A stretch of 64,000 bases of DNA. Source: Streptomyces cylindrosporus (GTDB taxonomy: Bacteria; Actinomycetota; Actinomycetes; Streptomycetales; Streptomycetaceae). Below, piece by piece: positions 16,447 to 24,917 of this stretch. The notes below the pieces were generated by a model. That model ran no database searches and was not told the origin of the DNA. It saw only the letters and a list, made by a program, of their open reading frames with translations. Where the stretch lies: NCBI RefSeq assembly GCF_022698165.1, contig NZ_JALDAY010000008.1, positions 434,001 to 498,000 on the forward strand, in the 5' to 3' direction. Each line of letters opens with the position of its first letter. Within the stretch, counting starts at the first letter, position 1. Made by a program: the position numbers and the translations under genes.

Positions 16447-17478
16447 CTAACCGCTCAGCAGGCCGAGGCGGACCAGGCTCTCCGCGGTCGCCACCACGGC
16501 GTCCTCGTTGGAACGCGGGGACCAGTCGAGCTCCTTGCGGGCCTTGGCGTTGGAGGCGCGGCGCACCACGCCCAGCTGGGGAACCGTCTCCCGCAGCGCG
16601 GGCCGGACCGTGGCGGCCAGCAGGCGCAGCAGCCAGGCCGGGGCGGTGCCGGTGGGCGCCTCGGCGGCGACCTCGCCGAGCCGCTCGCGCAGGGCGAGGG
16701 CGATGTCGTGGAAGGAGAGCGGCTCGCCCGCGAGCGCCAGGTACCGCTGTCCGGCCGCCCCGGGCGCCGTCATGGCCCGGAGATGCAGGTCGGCCGCGTC
16801 CCGCACGTCCACCGTGTTGGTCCAGATCGGCGGCGCGGACCGCATCCCGCCGGTGAGCATCGCGTGGACGACACGGATCGACGCGGAGTAGTCCGGTCCC
16901 AGGACCGGCCCGAAGATGCCCACGGGGTTGACCACCGTCAGCTCCATCCCGCCGCCCTCGCCCTCGACGAAGTCCCAGGCGGCCCGCTCGGCGACCGCCT
17001 TGGACTTGACGTACGCGGACACCCCCGGCCCGTCGGTCCGCGTCCAGTCGTCCTCGGTGAAGGTCCGATCGGTGGGGCCGTGGCCGTAGCCCACCGCGGC
17101 GAAGGAGGAGGTGAGTACGGTACGGCGGACACCCGCGTCCCGGGCCGCCCGCAGGACTCGCAGGGTCCCGTCACGGGCCGGGACGATCACCTCGTCCTCG
17201 TGCTTCGGCCCGGCTCCGGGGAACGGCGAGGCGATGTGCAGGAGGTGGTCGGCTCCCGCCACCGCCCTGTCCCAGCCTCGGTCGGCGGTCAGATCCGCCT
17301 CCACGTAGGAGACGGTGTCGGTGCGCGGGGCGCCGGCCACGCCGAGCATCCGCTCGACGTCGGACCGCCGGGCCAGGGAGCGCACCGTGGTGGTGACGGT
17401 GTGCCCGGCGGCGAGGAGTTGCGCGATGGTGTGGGAAGCCAGGAACCCGGTTCCGCCGGTGACGAGTACATGTGCCAT
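16447..17478 (-). CDS. NAD(P)-dependent SDR aldehyde reductase (dihydroflavonol-reductase-like)
   Basis: 343 residues, extended SDR. VLVTGGTGFLASHTIAQLL carries the nucleotide-binding motif with Ala in place of the usual Gly in the third position (GTGFLAS). The active-site Ser is in LTSSFAAVGYG and Tyr/Lys in YVKSK. TVRS after the second strand suggests NADPH preference. The family reduces aldehydes and ketones, including dihydroflavonols and methylglyoxal-type compounds. It is the first gene of a two-gene operon with the MmyB-type regulator. Confidence 0.88.
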   Translation of the reverse strand: MAHVLVTGGTGFLASHTIAQLLAAGHTVTTTVRSLARRSDVERMLGVAGAPRTDTVSYVEADLTADRGWDRAVAGADHLLHIASPFPGAGPKHEDEVIVPARDGTLRVLRAARDAGVRRTVLTSSFAAVGYGHGPTDRTFTEDDWTRTDGPGVSAYVKSKAVAERAAWDFVEGEGGGMELTVVNPVGIFGPVLGPDYSASIRVVHAMLTGGMRSAPPIWTNTVDVRDAADLHLRAMTAPGAAGQRYLALAGEPLSFHDIALALRERLGEVAAEAPTGTAPAWLLRLLAATVRPALRETVPQLGVVRRASNAKARKELDWSPRSNEDAVVATAESLVRLGLLSG

Positions 17479-17547
17479 GCCTCGATGGTCGGCGGCCGGT
17501 TCGTGGTGTTCCAGATCCCGCGGACACCAGTACTCCGAGGGACAGTC

Positions 17548-17937
17548 TCAGCAGGGCTTACCGCCCTGTCGCCCTTCCGGTCTCACCGCGTCGAAGAGCG
17601 GCCAACCGTCCACTTCCGCAAGCCCTGTTGACGGAAACAGCCCGCGGGCCAGGGCCTCGTCGAGCAACGCCCTTGCGCTGCCGGGCTCGTGGAGGTTCAG
17701 GTACTCCCGGTCCGACAGGCGTACCGCCGCGCCCTCGTCGAAGTAGCCGTCGGCGATGGCGCGGCCGGGTGCCGGCCGGAACACCAGGCGCAGCCGGGCC
17801 CGGTGGTCGGGAGTCCAGAGCGTCAGCGTGCTGCCGCACCCGGGGTAGCCGCGGACGCGATCGTGCCGGTGGCCGAAGCACCAGCCGTACACCGCCTCGC
17901 CCACCACCATGCGACGGACCCTGCGCCTGCTCCCCAT
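17548..17937 (-). CDS. Hypothetical protein
   Basis: 129 residues, basic N-terminus (MGSRRRVRRM) followed by VVGEAVYGWCFGHRHDR and a CGSTLTLWTPDHRARLRLVF strand-rich segment. Cys and His residues near the start (WCFGHRHDR, YPGCG) could bind a metal. The last third has NLHEPGSARALLDEALARG, a likely helix. I recognise no family. The protein composition is normal and no better frame exists here, so it is probably real. ATG 17910 (MVVGEAVY) is an alternative start. Same strand as the SDR gene but 69 bases upstream of it. Confidence 0.55.
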   Translation of the reverse strand: MGSRRRVRRMVVGEAVYGWCFGHRHDRVRGYPGCGSTLTLWTPDHRARLRLVFRPAPGRAIADGYFDEGAAVRLSDREYLNLHEPGSARALLDEALARGLFPSTGLAEVDGWPLFDAVRPEGRQGGKPC

Positions 17938-17983
17938 GCCGGCACTCTAGGGCGCGCGCCGCGCCTGGCGCCCGCCCGGGCGG

Positions 17984-18862
17984 TCACCGTTTCATCAGGT
18001 TCAGGATCAGCGTGGTGATGTCCTCCGGTGCCTCCTCCGCCATGAAGTGGCCCGCCCGGGTGGTGAAGTGCTGGAGGTCGGGGGCCCACGGCCGCCAGAT
18101 CGCCTCGGCGTCGAAGCCCAACTGGCCGCCCCAGTCCTGCTGGACGACCGTCACCGGCATGCTGAGCCGGTTGCCCGCGTCGAGGTCGGCCTGGTCGTGG
18201 GCGATGTCGACGGTCGCGGTGGCGCGGTAGTCGGCGACGATCGACGGGACGGCTTCCCGGCATGCGCGAAGGTACTCGGCGCGCACGTCCGCCGGGATCG
18301 CCTCGGGGCTCGTGGACCAGGCGTCGAGGAAGTGCCCGAAGAACGCGTCGGCGCTGCCGGCGATCATCCGCTCGGGCAGGCCGGGCGGCTGGGCCATCAG
18401 ATACAGGTGGAAGGCGACCGCGGCGCCGGCCCCGTGCAGGACGTTCCAGGTGTCCAGGGTGGGCACGATGTCCAGGATCCCCAGATGGCTGATCCGGTCC
18501 GGGTGGTCCAGGCCGGCCCGGAAGGCGACGTGCGCGCCGCGGTCGTGGCCGACCAGCGCGAACCGGTCGAAGCCGAGGGCGTCGGCCAGGCCGACGATGT
18601 CCGCGGCCATCGTCCGCTTCGAGTACGTGTCCTCGGTGAGCGCTTCCGGCTTGCCGCTGGCGCCGTAGCCGCGCAGGTCGGGGCAGACCACGGTGTGCCG
18701 CTCGGCCAGGGCGGGGGCCACCTGCCGCCACATCAGGTGGGTCTCGGGAAACCCGTGGAGCAGCACGACGGCCGGTCCGGATCCGCCGACCGCCGTGTTC
18801 AGCTCGATGCCGTCGGCCACACCGACCGACCTGGTCCGGAACCCCGGGATGGTGATGCTCAT
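17984..18862 (-). CDS. Alpha/beta hydrolase (epoxide hydrolase / haloacetate dehalogenase group)
   Basis: 292 residues. LLHGFPETHLMWR is the HGxP oxyanion motif and GHDRGAH the nucleophile elbow with D107, so it belongs to the Asp-nucleophile hydrolases. PDLRGYGASGKP and a C-terminal GHFMAEEAPE His loop complete the fold. In fluoroacetate dehalogenases two Arg residues hold the carboxylate (D-R-x-x-R); here the second is His111, so haloacetate may not be the substrate. YDxxx-type cap Tyr residues are present, so epoxide hydrolysis is possible. AAGGAG lies about 12 bases before the ATG. Divergent from the SARP gene, which may control it. Confidence 0.85.
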   Translation of the reverse strand: MSITIPGFRTRSVGVADGIELNTAVGGSGPAVVLLHGFPETHLMWRQVAPALAERHTVVCPDLRGYGASGKPEALTEDTYSKRTMAADIVGLADALGFDRFALVGHDRGAHVAFRAGLDHPDRISHLGILDIVPTLDTWNVLHGAGAAVAFHLYLMAQPPGLPERMIAGSADAFFGHFLDAWSTSPEAIPADVRAEYLRACREAVPSIVADYRATATVDIAHDQADLDAGNRLSMPVTVVQQDWGGQLGFDAEAIWRPWAPDLQHFTTRAGHFMAEEAPEDITTLILNLMKR

Positions 18863-18970
18863 CGCTGTCGTCGTCTCCTTCTGCGTGCGGTGCGGGAACA
18901 GGAGGAGGATCGGAGATCCGGGTCAGCAGCGGATCAGCGGCCGCGGCCCGGAGCCGATGACAATGAGGGC

Positions 18971-20935
18971 ATGGAGATCCTCGTCAAGGTGCTCGGGCCG
19001 GTCGAGGTCACGGATGCCGAAGGCCGCCCTGTCGCGGTCGGCAGCCGGCGCCGCCGCGAGCTTCTGGGGCGGCTGGTCGCGGCCGGCGGCCGGGCCGTCC
19101 CGCTTCCGGTGCTGATCGACGATCTCTGGGACGACCCCCCGCCCACCGCCGCCGGGACGGTCCGCACCTTCGTCGGCGAGCTTCGCCGCGCCCTCGAACC
19201 GGACCGTCTGCCGCGCACCCGGTCCCATGCCATCGAGACGGTCGGTACGGGCTACGCGCTGCGGATTCCCCGCACGCACATCGACGCCCACCGGTTCGAG
19301 GACACCCTCCGGACCGTGCGCGACCGGCCCAGTGGCGAGATCGCGGGTGCGCTGACCGAGGCGCTCTCCTGGTGGCGGGGCGAGCCGTACGCGGACCTCG
19401 ACGCGGCGCCCTGGCTGACCCCCGAGCGCGCCCGCCTCGCCGAACTCCACCTCCAGGCAGCCGAGTTGCGCGCCGGTGCGGTGCTCGATCTCGGGCAGGG
19501 CGCGCCCCTGGTCCCGGAGCTGGAGGCGTTCGCGGCCGCGCACCCGTGGCGGGAGCATGTCTGGGTCCTGCTCTCCCACGCCCTCTACCAGGCCGGCCGC
19601 CAGGTCGACGCGCTGGCGGCGCTGCGGGCCGCGCGGGCCGGGCTGCTGGACCGGTTCGGACTGGAATCGGCGGACGGGCTCGACCGTCTCGAACGCGACA
19701 TCCTCCGGCACGCCCCGCACCTGACGCCCGCGCCCCGGGAGGAGGCCCGGCTGCGCCTGCTCACGCGCACGGAGGCGACGGGGACGTACACCCGGCTGCG
19801 TTCGTCGAGCATCCTGGCCGGGACGGCCGCGGTCACCGGCGGCAGCAACCTCGTACTCGCCCAGGAGCAACGCGTCGCGGCCGTCACGGAAGCGGAACGG
19901 ACCGGCGATCCGGGCCTGACGGCCCGCGTGATCGCGGCGTACGACGTCCCCACCGTCTGGACGCGCGCCGACGACCCCGAGCGCTCCGCGGCCCTGGTCG
20001 CGGCCACCCGGCGCACCCTGCGCCGACTGGGGCCGGACGCTCCGCCCGCGCTCCGCGCACGCCTGCTCGCCACCGTCGGGCTGGAGCACCGCGGAACCCG
20101 TGACCGCTGGGCGGCGGAGGCGGCGGCCGAGGCCGAGCGGCTCGCCCGGGAGCTGCACGACCCCAACGTGCTGGTCCTCGCGCTCAACGCCCGCTTCGTC
20201 CAGTCCTTCCAGCACCCCGGGCGCACCGGCGAACGCGATGTGATCGCCGGCGAGCTCATCGATCTCTCCACGCGGCACGATCTGCCGATGTTCGAGATCC
20301 TCGGCCATCTGATCAAGATCCAGGTCCACGCGGCCCGTGGCGCCGGCGAGGCCGCGCAACGCCACGTGGTGGCGGCCGAGCAGCTCGCCACCGTCCACGA
20401 GACTCCGCTGGTCCACGTCCTCACCGCCGCCTTCCGTGCCCTGCGGCTGGCGGAAGCGTCGCAGGACCCCGCCGAGGCCGCCCGCGCCTATCGCGGCGTG
20501 GCCGTCGAACTCGCGGGCGCCGGCATGCCCGGAGTGGAAGCCGGTTTCCTCCCGCTCGCGCTCCTCTCCCTGCGCCTCCGCCACCGGCGTCCCGCACCGA
20601 CCAACCCCGGCCTCGACTGGGGCCCGTGCCGTCCCTGGGTCCGGCCCCTCCTCGACCTCGCCCGCGGCGATCCGGCGGCGGCCCGCCGAGCGGCCGCGGA
20701 CCTGCCCACGCCCGCCGCCGACCACCTGTACGACGCGCTCTGGGCCGTCACCGCGCACACGGCGCTCCAGCTCCGCAACGAATCACTGGCCGCACGGGCG
20801 CACCGCGCGCTGTCCCCGCTGCGCGGCGAGATCGCGGGCGGCACCACCGGGATGATCACCTTCGGCGCCGTCGACGACATCCTGGCCGACCTCGATCGGT
20901 ACCTCGACGGGCGACCCCTCGGGCAGCGCCGCTAA
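18971..20935 (+). CDS. SARP/AfsR-type regulator with BTAD and TPR-like C-terminus
   Basis: 654 residues. Residues 1-95 are an OmpR-type winged helix (VKVLGPVEV, LVAAGGRAVPLPVLIDDLWDD, TVGTGYALRI). Residues 100-245 form the bacterial transcriptional activation domain (IDAHRFEDTL, WWRGEPYADL, ERARLAELHLQA, HALYQAGRQVDALAALRAAR). No NB-ARC P-loop follows; the last 400 residues are Ala-rich helices resembling TPR/LuxR-associated solenoids. Such proteins activate pathway genes by binding heptameric direct repeats. No secondary-metabolite cluster is adjacent; the divergent hydrolase is the nearest candidate target. A GACAAT hexamer (18959-18964) six bases before the ATG suggests a leaderless mRNA. 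Confidence 0.9.
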   Translation: MEILVKVLGPVEVTDAEGRPVAVGSRRRRELLGRLVAAGGRAVPLPVLIDDLWDDPPPTAAGTVRTFVGELRRALEPDRLPRTRSHAIETVGTGYALRIPRTHIDAHRFEDTLRTVRDRPSGEIAGALTEALSWWRGEPYADLDAAPWLTPERARLAELHLQAAELRAGAVLDLGQGAPLVPELEAFAAAHPWREHVWVLLSHALYQAGRQVDALAALRAARAGLLDRFGLESADGLDRLERDILRHAPHLTPAPREEARLRLLTRTEATGTYTRLRSSSILAGTAAVTGGSNLVLAQEQRVAAVTEAERTGDPGLTARVIAAYDVPTVWTRADDPERSAALVAATRRTLRRLGPDAPPALRARLLATVGLEHRGTRDRWAAEAAAEAERLARELHDPNVLVLALNARFVQSFQHPGRTGERDVIAGELIDLSTRHDLPMFEILGHLIKIQVHAARGAGEAAQRHVVAAEQLATVHETPLVHVLTAAFRALRLAEASQDPAEAARAYRGVAVELAGAGMPGVEAGFLPLALLSLRLRHRRPAPTNPGLDWGPCRPWVRPLLDLARGDPAAARRAAADLPTPAADHLYDALWAVTAHTALQLRNESLAARAHRALSPLRGEIAGGTTGMITFGAVDDILADLDRYLDGRPLGQRR

Positions 20936-20940
20936 GGGGC

Positions 20941-21004
20941 GCGAGGCTGTATCGATATGCGGCTCCGCCGCGTGGGCGCGACCAGCCACGACGGCGCTAC
21001 AGCC
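20941..21004. repeat. Intergenic repeat element with nested hairpins, copy 1
   Basis: Outer arms GGCTGTA (20945-20951) and TACAGCC (20998-21004) enclose an inner GCGGC-tcc-GCCGC hairpin (20959-20971) and the core GCGCGACCAGCC (from 20976). The same core occurs at 36446-36472 after the flotillin gene. I recognise this as a widespread Streptomyces intergenic repeat. It may serve here as a terminator for the SARP gene. Confidence 0.7.
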
Positions 21005-21055
21005 GACCCACGACCTGTCGCCGCACATCCAGCGGAGCGCATACGCGATGCCCGT

Positions 21056-21061
21056 TAGGAT
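21056..21061 (+). promoter_or_regulatory. -10 TAGGAT of a likely leaderless promoter
   Basis: TAGGAT ends seven bases before ATG 21069, the usual leaderless arrangement, and therefore argues for ATG 21069 rather than ATG 21048 as the start of the sigma-factor gene. Confidence 0.5.
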
Positions 21062-21068
21062 CGTCGGC

Positions 21069-22016
21069 ATGGCTCTGACCATGAGCGACGTGGACCGGTT
21101 CGAGGCATCCAGGCCCCGTCTGGAGGCCATCGCCTATCGCCTGCTCGGTTCCGCGAGTGAGGCGGAGGACGCCGTGCAGGAGACCTTCCTGCGCTGGCAG
21201 GCCGCCGACGTCGGGCGGATCGAGGTGCCCGAGGCCTGGCTGACCAAGGCCCTCACCAACCTCTGCCTCAACCAGCTCACCTCGGCCCGCGCCCGGCGCG
21301 AGACCTACGTCGGCCATTGGCTCCCCGAGCCGCTGCTCGCGGGCGACCCGATGCTCGGCCCCGCCGACACCGCCGAGCAGCGCGAATCGGTGTCGTACGC
21401 CGTCATGGCCCTGCTGGAGCGGCTGACGCCCAACGAGCGGGCGGTGTACGTGCTGCGGGAGGCCTTCGCCTACTCGCACCGGGAGATCGCCGAGATCCTC
21501 GACCTCACCGAGGCCGCCAGCCAGCAGATCTTCCACCGGGCGGGCAGGCGCGTCGCGGAGGGCAAGGCGCGCACCGAGGTCGACGAGGCCACCGCGCGGC
21601 GGGTGATCGAGGAGTTCCTCGCCGCCGCGACCAGCGGCCGGACCGAGCCGCTGGTGCGGCTGCTCACCGAGGACGTCGTCGTGGTCGGCGACGGCGGCGG
21701 GAAGGTCCCGGCCCGCGCCAGGGCGGTCGAGGGCTCCCTCGCGGTCGCGAAGTTCCTGCGGGGGCTGTTCAAGCCGGGCAAGGCCAAGCAGGACCTCACC
21801 GGCGGCTCGGTCGAGCTGCACCTCGCGGACGCCAACGGCGGCCCCGCCCTGCTGGCGGTCGTCGACGGCCGGGTCTTCGGCGTCATGTGCCTGGAGATCA
21901 CGGCCGAGGGCATCGCCTCGTTCCACAACCAGGTCAACCCCGACAAGCTCGAACGGGCGACCAGGCAGTGGACGGCGGCGGGTGACCATGGAGAACCCCT
22001 GGTCACGCTGTTCTGA
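21069..22016 (+). CDS. sigJ: ECF41-type RNA polymerase sigma factor (SigJ-like)
   Basis: 315 residues. Sigma region 2 (LEAIAYRLLGSASEAEDAVQETFLRW) and region 4 (LTPNERAVYVLREAFAYSHREIAEIL) are followed by a SnoaL-like C-terminal domain from about residue 185. WLPEPLL and DGGGK are the two conserved motifs of the ECF41 group, where the fused C-terminal domain tunes activity in place of a separate anti-sigma factor. ECF41 genes usually sit beside one target gene; here that would be the flavoprotein gene 100 bases downstream. The symbol reflects group membership only. TAGGAT seven bases before ATG 21069 favours that start. Confidence 0.9.
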   Translation: MALTMSDVDRFEASRPRLEAIAYRLLGSASEAEDAVQETFLRWQAADVGRIEVPEAWLTKALTNLCLNQLTSARARRETYVGHWLPEPLLAGDPMLGPADTAEQRESVSYAVMALLERLTPNERAVYVLREAFAYSHREIAEILDLTEAASQQIFHRAGRRVAEGKARTEVDEATARRVIEEFLAAATSGRTEPLVRLLTEDVVVVGDGGGKVPARARAVEGSLAVAKFLRGLFKPGKAKQDLTGGSVELHLADANGGPALLAVVDGRVFGVMCLEITAEGIASFHNQVNPDKLERATRQWTAAGDHGEPLVTLF

Positions 22017-22022
22017 TGGCTG

Positions 22023-22038
22023 TGTGACCTGGTTCACA
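22023..22038. promoter_or_regulatory. Consensus Crp-type operator TGTGA-N6-TCACA
   Basis: TGTGACCTGGTTCACA matches the full CRP/FNR-family consensus at all ten conserved positions. It lies six bases after the sigma-factor stop and 80 bases before the flavoprotein ATG. Streptomyces Crp recognises closely related sites. Binding is inferred from the match. Confidence 0.6.
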
Positions 22039-22117
22039 TCGCGTTTCTGTCAGGAAACGGCGGGCTGCCCGGTTCAAGGGGCGACCCGCTGAAGAGCCCG
22101 ATGACAGGAGCACGGAC

Positions 22118-23314
22118 ATGCAGCACCGCATCGTCGTCCTCGGCGCCGGATACGCCGGCGCCATCGCCGCAGGCCGTCTCGCCCGCCGGCTGCGCCGCGA
22201 GGACGTCGCCATCACCCTGGTCAACGCCGAGCCCGACTTCGTCGAGCGCGTCCGGATGCATCAGCTCGCCACCGGCCAGCAGCTCAGGCCCCGGCCCTTC
22301 GCCGAGATGTTCGCGGGGACGGGCGTGGAGTTCCGGCTCGCGAGGGTCACCGCCGTGGACGCCGACCGCCGGAACGTCACGGTCGTCGACGCGGACGGCA
22401 CCGAGGACGTGCTGGAGTACGACACCCTCGTCTACGCCCTCGGCAGCGGCTGGCACGGCCAGGGCGTCCCCGGCGCCGCCGAGCACGCGCACCAGATCGC
22501 GAGCCGCCCCGGAGCGCTCCGGCTGCGTGAGCGGCTGGCCGGGCTGACGGCCGGGCAGGCCGTGGTCGTGGTCGGCGGCGGCCTCACCGGCCTGGAGGCC
22601 GCGACCGAGATCGCCGAGGCCCGCCCGGACCTCGACGTCGCCCTCGCCGCGCGCGGCGGACTCGGCGACTGGCTCTCCCCCAAGGGCCGCCGCCACCTGC
22701 GGAAGGTCTTCGCGAGGCTCGGGATCACCGTGCACGAGAACGCCGACGTCACGGCCGTGGAAGACGATCGTGTCGTCACCGCCGACGGAACCGCCATCCC
22801 CTCCGCGGCCACCGTGTGGACCACCGGCTTCGCCGTCCACCCGATCGCACAGGCCACCACCCTGGAGGTCACCGGCACCGGGCGGATCGTGGTCGACGGC
22901 ACCATGCGCTCGGTCTCGCACCCCGACGTGTACGCCATCGGTGACGCGGCCATGGCGATGGGCCCCGGCGACAAGCCGCTGCGGATGTCCTGCGCCTCGG
23001 GCACCCCGATGGCCTGGCAGGCCGCCGATTCCATCGCGGCCCGGCTGACCGGCGGAAAGCTTCCGAACGCGCCCCTGCGCTACTTCAACCAGTGCATCTC
23101 GCTGGGCCGCGGGGAAGGCCTCATCCAGTACGTCACCGCCGACGACCGCGCGGTCAGCGCGGCGCTGACCGGCCGCTTCGCCGCCCGCTACAAGGAACTG
23201 GTCTGCAAGGGCGCGGCCTGGAGCGTCGCCAACCCGACCCTCGGGGTGCCGACCCGGCGCCGGGCCGTACGGCGGCAGGCGCCGGCGGAGTCCGCGGTCG
23301 AGGCGGCGGCCTGA
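22118..23314 (+). CDS. NDH-2-like NAD(P)/FAD-dependent oxidoreductase
   Basis: 398 residues from an ATG preceded by AGGAG. The FAD-binding motif is VVLGAGYAGAIAAGRLA, the NAD(P)H-binding motif is VVVVGGGLTGLEAATEIAE near residue 150, and VYAIGDAAMA is the second FAD-binding (GD) motif. The protein is soluble or peripheral and resembles type II NADH dehydrogenases, which pass electrons from NADH to quinone or another acceptor. It follows the ECF41 sigma gene, the usual position of an ECF41 target, and a consensus Crp box lies between. A strong hairpin terminates it. Confidence 0.88.
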   Translation: MQHRIVVLGAGYAGAIAAGRLARRLRREDVAITLVNAEPDFVERVRMHQLATGQQLRPRPFAEMFAGTGVEFRLARVTAVDADRRNVTVVDADGTEDVLEYDTLVYALGSGWHGQGVPGAAEHAHQIASRPGALRLRERLAGLTAGQAVVVVGGGLTGLEAATEIAEARPDLDVALAARGGLGDWLSPKGRRHLRKVFARLGITVHENADVTAVEDDRVVTADGTAIPSAATVWTTGFAVHPIAQATTLEVTGTGRIVVDGTMRSVSHPDVYAIGDAAMAMGPGDKPLRMSCASGTPMAWQAADSIAARLTGGKLPNAPLRYFNQCISLGRGEGLIQYVTADDRAVSAALTGRFAARYKELVCKGAAWSVANPTLGVPTRRRAVRRQAPAESAVEAAA

Positions 23315-23322
23315 CACGCGAA

Positions 23323-23349
23323 CGGGCGCCCTCGGGACGAGGGCGCCCG
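23323..23349. terminator. Bidirectional hairpin terminator
   Basis: A perfect 12-base-pair GC stem (CGGGCGCCCTCG with its complement) and a 3-base loop, located between the convergent flavoprotein and sedolisin genes. No U-run is present, as is usual in Streptomyces. Confidence 0.8.
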
Positions 23350-23371
23350 CTCCGGATCAGCTGTGCTGCCG

Positions 23372-24724
23372 TCAGCCGCGCGGCTGCTGCTTCGCGAGGG
23401 CGGGGACGAACTTCAGGGCGTCCAGGGTGCCGACGCCGGTGGCGAGGTCGTAACCCTTGACGGCCTTGTAGCCGGTCACGCCCTCGTAGGTGTTGTTCGT
23501 GCCGTCCTTGACGTCGACGATGCCGGTGCCCTTGGAGTGGTACGAGTACAGGTCGTACAGGGCCTGCTGGATGTTGCCCACCCGGTGGCCGCCCGCCTGG
23601 TCGGCGAGGGCGACGATGCCCGCGAAGAGCGGGGTGGCCTCGCTGGTGCCGCCGCTGACGTCCCAGCCGACGGCGGTCGGGTCGTAGCTGGAGTAGATCC
23701 AGGCGCCGCCGTTGACGGCCGCGGCCATCGAGATGTCGGGCGTGCCGCGCCGCGAACCGACCACGCTCTTCACGCCGTTCTGGAAGGACGGGCGGGTGAA
23801 GACGTGGGACTGGCCGCCGCCTCCGGAGCCGTAGTCGTTGTAGACGCTGTCCGGCTTGACGCGGTTGCCCTTGTCGTCGAGGTGCAGCTGGGTGCCGCCG
23901 ACGGAGGTGACCAGCGGGTCCGAGGACGGCCAGGAGTTGACGCGCTTCTTGTAGTACGTCTTCCCGTCCGCCTGAAGGTCGGTCGCGCCGCCGTCACCGG
24001 AGGCCGCCAGCACGGTCACGTGCTTCTTGTCGGCGTCCTTGAAGGCGTACCGCAGGTTCTTGATGCTGGAGAAGTCGCCCTTGTCGAAGCCGGGGAAGGT
24101 GTTCTCCGTGGCGCCGAAGCTCTGGCTGATGACGTCGCCGACGCCCCGGTCGATCAGGTACTTCTCGGCGTCCATCATCTCCGGCAGACCGGTGGTGCCC
24201 TCGGTCTCCGACACCGCCGTCTCCACCACGACGATCTTCGCCGCCGGCGCCACCGCGTGCGCCATCTCGACGTCCAGGGTGGTCTCGCCGGCCCAGCCGG
24301 TCATGTCCTCGTTCTTGGGGTCGAAGGCGGGCACATGGCCCCACTTGACGACCTTCACCTTGGTGCTGGGCAGGCCGAACTGCTTGCTGTAGACGTCGAG
24401 GTCGTGCTGCACGGTCGGGGAGCCGTACGAGTCGACGATGACGATGGTGCGGCCCTTGCCCGTGACGCCCTTCTTGTACAGGGCGTTCAGGTCGTACGCG
24501 GTGCGGTACTGGAGCGGGTTGTAGCAGTTGATCTGCCACTTGGCCTGGCACTGCTCGCTGCTGAGCGGGCTGCTCACGCCATGGACCAGGGTGTGCCCGG
24601 CGACGGCCGGTACCGCCAGGGTGTGCGGTACGGCGGCGGGCGCGGCGTTCGCGAGTGCGGTCACCGCGAGGGCGGCGACGGCCGTGGCAGCCGCGACGCC
24701 CCGCCCGGTACGGGCTATGTGCAT
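23372..24724 (-). CDS. Secreted S53 sedolisin-like serine peptidase
   Basis: 450 residues with a signal peptide (MHIARTGRG, Ala/Val core, ending near ANAAPA). The sedolisin triad is visible: Glu and Asp in GETTLDVEMAH and Ser in SGGTSEATPLFAG. The oxyanion Asp is probably that in VISQSFGATE-to-SGDGGATD. SDPLVTSVGGT is a further family motif. A C-terminal DVKDGTNN and GYDLATGVG region matches the calcium site of the family. It lacks the long propeptide of canonical sedolisins, so maturation may differ. It acts outside the cell on peptides. It diverges from a small secreted protein gene; start ATG 24724 follows AGGGGG. Confidence 0.87.
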   Translation of the reverse strand: MHIARTGRGVAAATAVAALAVTALANAAPAAVPHTLAVPAVAGHTLVHGVSSPLSSEQCQAKWQINCYNPLQYRTAYDLNALYKKGVTGKGRTIVIVDSYGSPTVQHDLDVYSKQFGLPSTKVKVVKWGHVPAFDPKNEDMTGWAGETTLDVEMAHAVAPAAKIVVVETAVSETEGTTGLPEMMDAEKYLIDRGVGDVISQSFGATENTFPGFDKGDFSSIKNLRYAFKDADKKHVTVLAASGDGGATDLQADGKTYYKKRVNSWPSSDPLVTSVGGTQLHLDDKGNRVKPDSVYNDYGSGGGGQSHVFTRPSFQNGVKSVVGSRRGTPDISMAAAVNGGAWIYSSYDPTAVGWDVSGGTSEATPLFAGIVALADQAGGHRVGNIQQALYDLYSYHSKGTGIVDVKDGTNNTYEGVTGYKAVKGYDLATGVGTLDALKFVPALAKQQPRG

Positions 24725-24917
24725 GGATCCCCCTGTGGTTCGGAGTGGTCCTGCGCATCCCATCGAACGGGTCATGTCCAGATCAAGACCGTTGAATGGA
24801 CGATGCCGAACCCTTTACTCCGCGATTGATCGCGCCCATGGCACGAGTTCCCGATCAACTCCTCGCCCGCCAGTCTCGTTTCGACCCAACCGCCCCGAAC
24901 GCGCAGAGGAGACAAGG

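Noticed and set aside
18047..18970. Plus-strand extension upstream of the SARP start
   Set aside because: It runs antisense to the alpha/beta hydrolase; the SARP domain begins exactly at ATG 18971.
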